A stretch of 13,948 nt of DNA, from positions 1 to 13,948 of the forward strand of contig CAIMNF010000482.1 in assembly GCA_903842755.1 (NCBI GenBank), in the 5' to 3' direction. The DNA is from Oligoflexia bacterium. Its GTDB lineage: Bacteria > Bdellovibrionota > UBA1018 > CAIMNF01. The notes below the pieces were generated by a model that was not told the DNA's origin, searched no databases, and saw only the letters and a program-made list of their open reading frames with translations. Position numbers and translations under genes: made by a program. This document shows, piece after piece, positions 1 through 7,558 of the stretch (position 1 is its first letter; every line of letters begins with the position of its first letter).

Positions 1-408
1 CACCAGTCCGCCGGCGTCTAAAATTTTTGCTTTGAGACGTTGGTTTTCGCGGGGGTAAGCGGTTTTGATTCCGCAGCCTAAAATGGCAATCGTTTTTAGC
101 CCCACTTCGAGCGCAAGCTCGTGCGCCCGAGAATCGATGCCTCTTGCAAATCCAGAAATCACGATCAAGTTTTGCCCCCGCAATTGCTTAATTTCTCTTT
201 CCATGAGTTCAACCGAACGCCGCTGAGGATACCGACTGCCCACAATCGATAATCCGGATTCAGGGAGTTGATCAATTAAATCTAAAGTTTCTTGTTCAGT
301 CCCTCCGCTTTCTACATCTAAAAAAAGCGGAAGGTCTTTTTCCTGAAGATTACTCAGTGCTGAGAATTTTGGATTTTCAAAACGGTAAACAGATGAAGCG
401 TGTTCCAT
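1..408 (-). CDS. dprA: DprA/Smf-family DNA-processing protein, N-terminal part (runs off left edge)
   Basis: DprA binds incoming single-stranded DNA in the cytoplasm and loads RecA during natural transformation. The 136 visible residues carry the start of the Rossmann-like DprA fold in the expected order: IVGSRYP at about 55-61, VISGFARGID at 83-92, AH at 95-96, TIAILGCGI at 106-114 and YPRENQRL at 118-125. The C-terminal part lies outside the window. The ATG at 408 is the only ATG in this frame nearby, but no Shine-Dalgarno motif precedes it. The frame stays open upstream past the end of the ABC ATPase gene, with a TTG two codons earlier, so the true start could lie further up. From this ATG only about 50 residues precede the fold, shorter than the usual N-terminal region of DprA. 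It lies downstream of the ABC ATPase gene on the same strand with a gap of about 55 bases. Confidence 0.85.
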   Translation of the reverse strand, partial: MEHASSVYRFENPKFSALSNLQEKDLPLFLDVESGGTEQETLDLIDQLPESGLSIVGSRYPQRRSVELMEREIKQLRGQNLIVISGFARGIDSRAHELALEVGLKTIAILGCGIKTAYPRENQRLKAKILDAGGLV

Positions 409-463
409 AGGCAAGAAAGGGAATACAAGATTTATGCCTAAAGCACAGTCGAGGACGACTGAT

Positions 464-1204
464 CTAACGATGAAGGACTTGGCCCAAAAATGCGCGTGCT
501 CTTTCTTCCTTGGGTTGCGAAAAAAAGGCTTCCGGCGTGCCTTCTTCTAGAATCTTCCCTTGATCAAAAAAGATGACGCGATCAGAAACCTCTTTAGCAA
601 AGCCCATTTCGTGGGTAACTACCAACATCGTCATTCCACTGTAGGCAAGTTCCTTCATCACGAGTAAAACTTCATTGACCATTTCGGGGTCTAATGCGGA
701 AGTGGGTTCGTCAAAAAGCATGACTTTGGGTTGCATTGCTAAAGCGCGGGCAATAGCTACTCGCTGTTGCTGTCCGCCCGAAAGGTGTCTTGGATATTCA
801 GACGCTTTGTCCGGAATTCCTACTCGCTTTAAGAGGTCCATTCCAAGACTTTCTGCGGCCATTTTGGTAAGACCTTTGGTCTTGATGGGAGCAAGGGTAA
901 TATTTTCTAAAACCGTAAGGTGAGGAAACAAATTAAAGCTTTGAAAAACCATTCCTACTTCTTTACGAATGGATTGAAGATTGGTTCCGGGCTCAAGTCT
1001 AATGCCATCAATCACGATTTCGCCGGAATCAATTTTCTCAAGATGGTTTAATGTGCGTATAAAAGTGCTTTTGCCAGATCCGGATGGACCAATGATGCAG
1101 ACCACCTCGCCCTTTTTTACAAAAAGGTCTACCCCTTTTAGAGCCTCAAATGAATCGTATTTTTTACAGATTCCTTTCACGGATACGATGTAGTCTTCTG
1201 TCAT
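464..1204 (-). CDS. Polar amino-acid-type ABC transporter ATP-binding protein (GlnQ/HisP-like)
   Basis: Cytoplasmic ATPase subunit that would power an importer for polar amino acids. All ABC motifs are intact. Counting from the ATG at 1204, these are Walker A GPSGSGKST at 39-47, Q-loop at Gln88 followed by the subfamily-typical SFNLFPHLTVLENI, signature LSGGQ at 141-145, Walker B VMLFDE at 161-166, D-loop SALD, and H-loop His198 in VVTHEMGFA. At 246 residues it is normal length for the GlnQ family. A TTG two codons upstream (1210) could also initiate, but the ATG is preferred. Neither has a strong ribosome-binding site. No permease or periplasmic binding protein gene lies beside it in the window, so substrate and partners are unknown. 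It starts 38 bases after the stop of the ParB-like gene and ends ahead of dprA, so the three may be co-transcribed. Confidence 0.92.
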   Translation of the reverse strand: MTEDYIVSVKGICKKYDSFEALKGVDLFVKKGEVVCIIGPSGSGKSTFIRTLNHLEKIDSGEIVIDGIRLEPGTNLQSIRKEVGMVFQSFNLFPHLTVLENITLAPIKTKGLTKMAAESLGMDLLKRVGIPDKASEYPRHLSGGQQQRVAIARALAMQPKVMLFDEPTSALDPEMVNEVLLVMKELAYSGMTMLVVTHEMGFAKEVSDRVIFFDQGKILEEGTPEAFFSQPKEERARAFLGQVLHR

Positions 1205-1242
1205 GTTCAATTTATAAAGAAACTTGGATGAAAAACCAATCT

Positions 1243-1848
1243 TTATTCCGCAGGCTTTGGACGATTGGGCTTGTAGCCGGGCAGGTGCTGAGCGCTTGGG
1301 TCTTGGCTGAGGGCGAGTGCCTTTTCAACGGCAGCATCGAAACCGTTGGTCGTGCGTTCAAGGGTAATTCTTTTGCGAAAAAAATCGGCCCATTTGAATT
1401 CAGCAAAGGGTTCGGCAGTCTTCTCGAAGCCGCCCGCCTCACGCACGGCCCACGCAACACTTCGGAAAACATCATCTGCTAAGCCGCGAATATCCAAAGG
1501 AAGTACGGCGTGGGGATGCGGTCCGTTGCCAAATTGATCAAATAAATGGACCCAGTTGGAGCGTTTCATTTTTTCCCAAAAAGAAATATGGGGATGGGCG
1601 GAGAGGTCTTCAATGATATCCGTATGAACGTGTTCTACGCCGATTTCCCAGCATGCGCGTACCAAGTGATGATGATCAATGACATGTGCATTTCCATCTT
1701 TGCACAAAACCACGGGGACGGGATGATGATGGAGGTAATCGTGAAGCTCTTTTTCCGTGAAATTTTTAAGCTTTTTCACTTTGGCTTCGACTTCCTTCAT
1801 TCCCAATGCAAATTGAGTGGGTCTTAGGTCATAAATGGATCGCTTCAT
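1243..1848 (-). CDS. ParB-like protein (ParBc_2 type)
   Basis: A 201-residue protein matching the ParBc_2 family as I know it. It opens with an LRPTQ element followed by a GM.EVE stretch (residues 8-21), then VPVVLCKDGNAHVIDHHHLVRA at about 44-65, where the His-rich DHHH cluster follows the strand equivalent to the ParB box. Such proteins share the N-terminal fold of ParB/Srx nucleotide-binding proteins. They lack the helix-turn-helix and dimerisation domains of true ParB, so a role in chromosome partitioning should not be assumed. The biochemical role is unknown. No ParA-like gene or parS site is seen nearby. No signal peptide is present, so it is probably cytoplasmic. The ATG at 1848 is the natural start, although the preceding bases are T-rich with no clear ribosome-binding site. 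Confidence 0.8.
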   Translation of the reverse strand: MKRSIYDLRPTQFALGMKEVEAKVKKLKNFTEKELHDYLHHHPVPVVLCKDGNAHVIDHHHLVRACWEIGVEHVHTDIIEDLSAHPHISFWEKMKRSNWVHLFDQFGNGPHPHAVLPLDIRGLADDVFRSVAWAVREAGGFEKTAEPFAEFKWADFFRKRITLERTTNGFDAAVEKALALSQDPSAQHLPGYKPNRPKPAE

Positions 1849-1991
1849 AGAAAAATAATAATTAAGTTGATTTTAACAATCAAGAACTAAAAATCGCCTT
1901 TTTTAGTTTAATTTTCCTTTTCGTTCCGTCAAACCGGTGGCAGTCTAGATTTCGGTGTATAAACGAACCCCAATTGAGAAAGAGAGAGCTC

Positions 1992-3328
1992 ATGAAAAGT
2001 ATCGGTTTTGCCCTGTTAGTGATCTTTGGCCTATCCATCAAAGTTGCAACTGCGAGTCAGCAGTGGACCTATGGCAACGAAAACACTCCGGGAGCAGAAT
2101 CAATCGATTCTTTTGACTTTTCTCCTCGCTGCCTGGGGAATCATGGAGAAGTCCTTCCCGTAAATAATCAAAATGTACTTAATTTAGAGACCTCCACCGC
2201 GAATCAATATCTTACTCGCGCTCACGTTAAAGGGGTGATTGGCCAAATCTATGCGGATCGAAATGGCCACAATCATTTTCAAGCCATTATTGGTAGCGAT
2301 TCATCACAGACCGTCGAAATTGTTTATAGCCAAGACTTTGGGCCACTCCCTGACTTATCCCCAGGCATGACGGTAGAGGCTTGTGGAGACTATATTACTT
2401 CAACGGAAGATACCTCGGAATATCCGGCTTCGCCCGATCGCGCGATCATTCATTGGGTCCATAAAAGTGACTCTGCAAAGCATCCGTCAGGCTTTGTAAT
2501 GATAAATGGAAGCTTGTTTGGTCAAGGTGCGAGTAAAGGATCTGATAAAGAACTCAACGCTTCTAATCCAATGTTTAGTAAGTTGATTATGGTCGTATTA
2601 GAAAATACGAGCTACGCCAATGCAATTCAGCAGCCTTTTTTTTTAAACTAACGAAACTTGGAGCGCTATTTCGTAATTTTTCGGCTGAGACCCATCCGTC
2701 TCAGCCGAATTATATTGCGATGATTTCGGGCAGTACTCACAGTGTGTACTTGGATGGACCAGTTAGACTCAATTCGCGCCACATCGGAAACTTACTTGAA
2801 GAAAAGGGGCTAAGCTGGAAGGCCTATGCGGAAGATTATCCGGGGAATTGCTTCTTGGGTGCAGCCCGTGGTCGCTATGTCCGTAAGCACGTTCCATTTT
2901 TGAGTTTCACTTCAGTACAGTCGGATCCAAGCGAGTGTGCAAAGGTGGTGAACGCATCTCAGTTTGATCAAGACTATCGATCGGGTAACCTTCCTACGTT
3001 TTCATTTTATTCGCCGAATTTAGATCATGATGGACACGACACGGGTGCTGAATTTGCTGACCACTGGTTGTCACAAAAATTTGGTCCGATCATCGAGGAC
3101 AAAAGAGTGATGCAAGATATTCTTTTAGTCGTTACCTTCGATGAGTCTGAAAAGCTTTGGGGAACAAACCAAGTGTATACGGTGATGGTCGGTGGAACGG
3201 TGGTTCCAGGGACGGTGATCGACCAACCCCATCACCATTACAGCTTCCTAAGGCTGATGGAAGAAAATTTTGGGCTGGGCACTCTGGGGCTTTTTGATCA
3301 GTCTGCGCCCGAAATTTTTCAACACTGA
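1992..3328 (+). pseudogene. Secreted phosphoesterase (acid phosphatase/phospholipase C superfamily) with DUF3465-like N-terminus, interrupted by a frameshift
   Basis: Two frames together encode one protein of about 445 residues. The first frame starts at ATG 1992, with purine-rich AAGAGAGAG just upstream, and stops at 2649-2651. The second is open from 2582 to the TGA ending at 3328. Residues 1-22 form a signal peptide ending ATAS. Residues about 76-178 resemble DUF3465, with GVIGQIYAD, NHFQAII, GMTVEACGDYI and IIHWVHKSD. The phosphoesterase domain begins with MVVLENTSYANA (metal-binding Glu-Asn) just before the break. It continues in the second frame with ETHPSQPNYIAMISGS, then NLDHDGHDTGAEFADHWL, VVTFDESE and a final HHHYSFLRLMEENFGL. 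As read, the first fragment has the Glu-Asn pair without the remaining metal ligands and would be inactive. One added T or two removed T in the T9 run at 2636-2644 restores the frame. It could therefore be a live gene with a sequencing error, or one expressed by slippage. Confidence 0.78.
2636..2644 (+). other. T9 homopolymer at the frameshift point
   Basis: Nine consecutive T follow CAGCAGCC. The upstream frame reads Pro-Phe-Phe-Leu-Asn-stop, while the downstream frame continues Phe-Lys-Leu-Thr-Lys-Leu-Gly-Ala-Leu and matches the phosphoesterase family. The two frames are both open only between 2582 and 2651, and conserved residues in the first frame run up to the T tract. The change of frame therefore almost certainly happens here. 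Runs of nine or more A or T are known sites of polymerase slippage, replication slippage and sequencing error. Confidence 0.85.
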
Positions 3329-3501
3329 AGTAATTTAAAATCAAATGACGTTCGTTCATTGTCCGTATCCTCGAGTCGATTATCGTATAAAATAGAGCTA
3401 AAATAATTGCTGCTAATCAAAAAAAATAATTAATATCTATTTGTTGTTTAAATCCTGACTTGAGCCTAAAGCCCGTTGCCTGTAGACCCTTGCTCAACGT
3501 T

Positions 3502-3507
3502 AAGGAG
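3502..3507 (+). promoter_or_regulatory. Strong Shine-Dalgarno site
   Basis: A perfect AAGGAG lies six bases upstream of the ATG at 3514. It is the best ribosome-binding site in the window and fixes that start. Most other genes here have weak or no such motif, suggesting the downstream pair is efficiently translated when transcribed. The 185-base gap before it (3329-3513) is AT-rich, with a TATAAA-like box at 3386-3391 but no well-spaced -35 partner. TTGAGC (3460-3465) and GCTCAA (3492-3497) could form a weak 6-bp stem ahead of the site. Confidence 0.75.
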
Positions 3508-3513
3508 TGATCA

Positions 3514-4902
3514 ATGAACGGATTGCGATTGTTCAATTTGGGATTGGGACTTTTGGGATTGGGACTTTTGGGATTGGGGGCGACTCTTGCTCTGCCGCTC
3601 TATTGTAGAGCACAATCCGATGGTGCGGACGAAGCCAAAGCAGCCGCTTCGGAAGACCTTCAACGAAGCCCATACCCTTCCGGGAACACACTCAAGTATC
3701 GCTTCTTAAATGGGGATACCCAGCAAGGCTATCAGGGGATCAAGGAGCCAGAGGGTGAGGGAACCTGGATCAATTGGAGGAACGGCCGCAAGTTTAAGTG
3801 GTTCCGTGATCCAAAACAAAAAACAGTTTTTTTCTCGGACGGGGACTGGTCCCTTTATCTTGATGCCACAAAATATCACTTAAGTTTGCTGCCAGATGCG
3901 GGGATTCCGTTACTCGGGCGAATGTCAAATCTTCCTCAAAAGCCCACGGCAAGCATTTGGGAGTATGAGGGACAGGATAATCCAAATAAACTCAAAGATT
4001 TGATCGGAAGTTTTGATGGAATGAAGCCTAGACCTCATGGTGCCTTTGAACTTTATACGAATTCTGATGGCGTGACGTTTATCCCCGGTTATTACGCATT
4101 AGATCCTTACACCGGAATGCAAGAATTTAGGCCCCCCGAATCCGGAAATCCTAAAGACGGTGCATTTTATCAAAGCATTCTTCGGTTTTATCGCGAGGGG
4201 AAACCATTTCTTGGTGATGCGGCTCCGTTCGTGGCAACGACGTATTCGAAAAAATACCGAGACCAAACTATTTTGAGAATGGCCAGTGCAGTAGGCCGCC
4301 AATCCGCAGAGCAAAAACTGGGCGTAGATGAAATTGCTCGTCGCGAAGGTTGGGGAAAACGGGCTCACCCCGAAAAAGCATTTGTCACGTTAGCGAACCT
4401 TTATGAATGGGGCCAATTTGGGGAATCCAAAGCAAAGCTCTTGCAGGCTGATTTCATGTCTTTATCGCGCGTGCCGATGAAGAATCATCGCGTGCCGCAT
4501 TTTATGGTCGTTCTTGAGGATCACTTAAAGTATTTAGAGGAAGAAGAAGCCTTGCTAAAAATTCTTGCCGGGAAAGCGCTCCTTTCGTCACCGGTTGTAC
4601 CGATATTGGTCAATTTGGCTCCGGACGCCATTTTTCAAGAGCCAGTGCGGCGCGATTGGAGTCAAAGCACGCTTGAAAGTCACAAAGTCATGAGTCGCGT
4701 TAAAATATTTTGGCCAGGAGATGTGGTTCCTGAAACAAGTAACGAATACTCGCGCGTATTCGAGCTTGCCTTTGGGTTGAGCCCTAAAAAGGCGGCCGCG
4801 CTTTACCACTCGTACGATAGCCCAATGCGCTGCAATCATACGCTTGAAGGAAGAAATCCAGCGAATCCGTGGGGAAATGGTTTAAAGGGAGCTTCATCAT
4901 GA
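3514..4902 (+). CDS. Secreted protein of unknown family, first gene of a two-gene unit
   Basis: A 462-residue protein that I do not recognise. The N-terminus is a signal peptide: Arg5 in the n-region, an unusually Leu/Gly-rich core (LGLGLLGLGLLGLG at about 9-22), then LALPLYCRA with likely cleavage before QSDG. The cysteine there does not fit a lipobox. The mature part has no membrane segment. It is rich in aromatic residues in the first half (WINWRNGRKFKWF, DGDWSLYLD, GYYALDPYTG), suggesting a beta-rich fold. The second half looks more helical, with a charged stretch LEDHLKYLEEEEALLK near 332-347. The last bases overlap the next gene as ATGA, so translation is probably coupled and the two proteins probably act together. 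The start is fixed by AAGGAG at 3502-3507. Export is well supported. No catalytic motif is evident, and the function is unknown. Confidence 0.85.
   Translation: MNGLRLFNLGLGLLGLGLLGLGATLALPLYCRAQSDGADEAKAAASEDLQRSPYPSGNTLKYRFLNGDTQQGYQGIKEPEGEGTWINWRNGRKFKWFRDPKQKTVFFSDGDWSLYLDATKYHLSLLPDAGIPLLGRMSNLPQKPTASIWEYEGQDNPNKLKDLIGSFDGMKPRPHGAFELYTNSDGVTFIPGYYALDPYTGMQEFRPPESGNPKDGAFYQSILRFYREGKPFLGDAAPFVATTYSKKYRDQTILRMASAVGRQSAEQKLGVDEIARREGWGKRAHPEKAFVTLANLYEWGQFGESKAKLLQADFMSLSRVPMKNHRVPHFMVVLEDHLKYLEEEEALLKILAGKALLSSPVVPILVNLAPDAIFQEPVRRDWSQSTLESHKVMSRVKIFWPGDVVPETSNEYSRVFELAFGLSPKKAAALYHSYDSPMRCNHTLEGRNPANPWGNGLKGASS
3538..3579 (+). repeat. 15-bp tandem repeat inside a signal-peptide coding region
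   Basis: The unit TTGGGATTGGGACTT occurs twice exactly (3538-3552 and 3553-3567), followed by a partial third copy of 12 bases (3568-3579). Since 15 is a multiple of three, gain or loss of a unit would keep the frame. It would lengthen or shorten the hydrophobic core of the signal peptide by five residues (Leu-Gly-Leu-Gly-Leu). Confidence 0.95.
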
Positions 4903-7502
4903 ATGTTTTAGTTGCATTGATTGGAGCAATTTTGGTTGCGCCAATGGCTTTTGCAAAGCCGATTGTGGATTGCGGAAAGGTATTGGAGGGAAAGTTATCG
5001 TCTTCTGGAATTGTGGCGCTGAATTTAAAAGACCATGTAGAGCTCCATGGAGTCATTCCTAATTTAAATGATTTTTTAAAGCCGCTCACCCAAAACGAGG
5101 CAGAGTTTGAATTGCATGGGGTGGGGACCCGCTTAGGCAAGAGCTTCGGTTTTCCCTTAAACTCCGAGTGGGAAAAAATTGAAGGGGTTACTTTTCATGG
5201 ACGGTCCATTTTTGGTTATCCCGGCTTCGAAGAAAAGCTGCGCCTAGCCCGGTTCAAGGGCCAGGCTTTATCTTCTTACCAAAGCGCGTTGTTGCGAAGC
5301 TTGAATGAAAGCATTGAAGAAGCACTTGATGGAATTAAAAAGCAACTGATTATCGAGGAAGAAGATTTGTTTTTGGCAGAAGGTCGTCTGCACAGTGAGC
5401 CCGAGCTTGATGTGATTTTGAAGCGTTTGACTCAAAATCAAGAATTCCGATTAAAGTTTTTGCCGTTTACCAATACAGATCGAACGGCGATCGAAAACTG
5501 GCACCGAAAATTATTCCGCTCAAGCGATAAAATGAAACGTAAAATCAGGGAACAGTTGGATGCGAGTTTGTTTAGAGTAATCATGCAGGAACAACGGATC
5601 CCTGAAAAAGAAGAAACCGTGTTACAAAAGGTCGCAAATGATATCGGAATTCCCCGAGCGGACGTGGAATCTTATTTTGGGGAGGGCAAGGTTTATTCTT
5701 CCTACGATGAATATTTAGAGTGGACGCTACGGGCTCGAAAATCAGAGCTTCGCGGAATTCCCGATATGCGGTTTTTTTCTGAGGATTACGAAAATAAGAT
5801 GCGGGAAGCGGTCCGAAATTCTCAAAATTGGATTGTGAATAAGTTAGTCGAAAGTCAGTCGACTGCGGATCTTGAGATTCTTTGGCAGGCTTCAGTTGCC
5901 CACAATGCCCCCATTTTGCTGTTCCCCGCGTTTTCGGATGTAGGTGCAGTCGTCGGGCTTACGGAAAACGAGTTTTTTAAGCGGCCCAATGTTTTTATTG
6001 TGCGCCATCAAATGATTCAGTTGGATAAAAATACCTATGTAGTGAATAACGGTGCGATCGATAAAATTTTGAATCCAACCACGGGCAATCCGTTTGATCC
6101 CACGGATCGGGTATTTTTGGTTTCTCCAAGCGTGATTAATATTACGACCGCTTCCGGAGAGTACGGTTTTATTACGGGATTAACGATGACCTCGGGGTCG
6201 ATGAGTTTGCCCGAATATCGCAGTATTTATGCGGCGAGTGCGCAACAAGATTTTAAAGCACAACGGCGCGCTGAAGATAATCGAGGGTTTCTTTTGATCT
6301 CTCGGCAGTATGATCACCCGGATGTTACTCCGGTCATTGGTGGGGCAAACGGTGTGATGGGGCGGAGGGCCTCGGTGACTTGGTCGCGGGAGGGAATTGC
6401 TGTGTTCGACATGGGAAAACTGATCACGGCGGAGGGCGTGAAAAATTTGGACTACATTCCGGCCAAGGTAGTGGGCGATTTCCATAAAACTGCGACAGAT
6501 CCGATGGTAGAAAGGGCCGATCGGATGACGGATATCCAATTGGGGATTTTGAAAAAAAATCCACTTTTTAATCGGCGCGGTGCAGGGCCACAGCTGGAGT
6601 ATGTGGAGGGACCGGTCAAACTTGGAGCATTGGTTTATCCCGATTTTCAGGATGGAACTCCGTTGAACGGGTATATTTTTGATCAATTGATGTCCCTGAA
6701 TAAGGCAGATCAGTCCGGATTATTATCCCTTAAAAGGATGGCTCAAGACGACGCGGCTTTTTTAAATCGTGAGGCACGATTGCGACCTCACACCGCGATC
6801 ATTGTGCAAATGGGTAACCACGAAGTGAAGCGCCTGATCCGAGTGTTACAAAAAGGCGACTTTAGAAACTGGCATTCGCCCGAAGACTTGGATGTTTTGA
6901 TTCGCCTCATGTACGAATCAATGACCCAAGGAGGAAACCCCTACGAGCGGTTGTTGGAATATTATGGGGTAAGTCGCGGCGTAAAAAATATTGTATTTAT
7001 GAATAAGCACGACTCCGCCCGAATGGGAGTGGACCTTGAAAACTTAGATCCCGTGAGTTTGATTAATGGAACCGAAGTAGGTCCGCACACGGATGAGGGG
7101 AAAAATGGAGCGCGTGGAATCTCTTTAAAAACGTGTAATGACGCGTACAAAGCCATTGTCGGTGCCCACGATCATAAAACGGGAGAATTTTATCAAGCAA
7201 AACGAGTCGGAGCTTTTACTCCGATTGTGCAAGGGTATCATACGGGAGGGCCAGGGAGCAGTGATGCGTCCGTGGCTTTAGTTTACTCAAAAACGGCGGT
7301 TCAAATTTTGCGGTCGGAGAATGGTCGATTTCTTCCAAATCCAGAAGCAAATCAAGCCCCCGAAGATTTTTATCCCTCCGATTACTTTCCAATTTTCGTC
7401 GAGGCTCCGAAAATACCCCCTGGTGGCCAAATGCAAGACGCCCTCAATAGTCGGGCCCGGCAGCATAAATACAGAGCGGGTGTAGGCGAGCGGCCTTGGT
7501 GA
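4899..7502 (+). CDS. Large secreted protein with phage-type (T5 A1-like) metallophosphoesterase C-terminal half
   Basis: An 867-residue protein from ATG 4899, which has GGGAG eight bases upstream and overlaps the previous stop. A GTG at 4869 would add ten residues but spoil the signal peptide (about residues 1-19, ending PMAFA). Residues 20 to about 330 are of unknown family and charged. From about 335 on, the order of motifs resembles calcineurin-like phosphoesterases of large phages, such as the pre-early A1 protein of T5. These are ITTASGEYGFITGL and GRRASVTWSREGIAVFD upstream of the catalytic part, VVGDFHKTATDP with GDFH at 526-529, LVYPDFQDGTPLN, IIVQMGNHE with GNHE at 639-642, GPHTDEGKNGARG at 728-740, and GAHDH at 755-759 followed by a Tyr- and Gly-rich tail. 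The metal-ligand motifs look intact, so a periplasmic or extracellular phosphodiesterase or nuclease is possible. The family link comes from remembered motif patterns, not alignment. Its neighbour at 3514 is probably its partner. Confidence 0.8.
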   Translation: MNVLVALIGAILVAPMAFAKPIVDCGKVLEGKLSSSGIVALNLKDHVELHGVIPNLNDFLKPLTQNEAEFELHGVGTRLGKSFGFPLNSEWEKIEGVTFHGRSIFGYPGFEEKLRLARFKGQALSSYQSALLRSLNESIEEALDGIKKQLIIEEEDLFLAEGRLHSEPELDVILKRLTQNQEFRLKFLPFTNTDRTAIENWHRKLFRSSDKMKRKIREQLDASLFRVIMQEQRIPEKEETVLQKVANDIGIPRADVESYFGEGKVYSSYDEYLEWTLRARKSELRGIPDMRFFSEDYENKMREAVRNSQNWIVNKLVESQSTADLEILWQASVAHNAPILLFPAFSDVGAVVGLTENEFFKRPNVFIVRHQMIQLDKNTYVVNNGAIDKILNPTTGNPFDPTDRVFLVSPSVINITTASGEYGFITGLTMTSGSMSLPEYRSIYAASAQQDFKAQRRAEDNRGFLLISRQYDHPDVTPVIGGANGVMGRRASVTWSREGIAVFDMGKLITAEGVKNLDYIPAKVVGDFHKTATDPMVERADRMTDIQLGILKKNPLFNRRGAGPQLEYVEGPVKLGALVYPDFQDGTPLNGYIFDQLMSLNKADQSGLLSLKRMAQDDAAFLNREARLRPHTAIIVQMGNHEVKRLIRVLQKGDFRNWHSPEDLDVLIRLMYESMTQGGNPYERLLEYYGVSRGVKNIVFMNKHDSARMGVDLENLDPVSLINGTEVGPHTDEGKNGARGISLKTCNDAYKAIVGAHDHKTGEFYQAKRVGAFTPIVQGYHTGGPGSSDASVALVYSKTAVQILRSENGRFLPNPEANQAPEDFYPSDYFPIFVEAPKIPPGGQMQDALNSRARQHKYRAGVGERPW

Positions 7503-7558
7503 TTTTTCGCAGCAATTTTGTGATACGCATTTGTTCTTAAACGAGTTATGCCTAAGTC

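Noticed and set aside
1212..1475. An 87-residue open frame on the minus strand
   Set aside because: It overlaps the ParB-like gene in another frame. The ParB-like frame carries the recognisable motifs.
1243..1848. True chromosome-partitioning ParB
   Set aside because: It lacks the helix-turn-helix and dimerisation regions and has no ParA or parS nearby. Only the ParBc_2-type fold is supported.
2720..3328. A separate 202-residue gene starting at ATG 2720
   Set aside because: The frame continues upstream with conserved phosphoesterase residues (HPSQPNYIAM) before this ATG, and there is no ribosome-binding site. It is the second half of a frameshifted gene.
3344..3360. Hairpin AATGA...TCATT after the phosphoesterase gene as a terminator
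   Set aside because: The stem is only five AT-rich pairs and no T run follows.
4784..5140. A 118-residue open frame on the minus strand across the junction of the two secreted genes
   Set aside because: It is antisense to two well-supported genes and has no motif or ribosome-binding site.
6180..6686. A 168-residue open frame on the minus strand
   Set aside because: It lies wholly antisense to the large secreted protein gene, has biased composition and shows no family motif.
4899..7502. Prophage remnant around the phage-like phosphoesterase
   Set aside because: No integrase, structural, lysis or other phage gene and no attachment repeats were seen, and the protein has a bacterial signal peptide.
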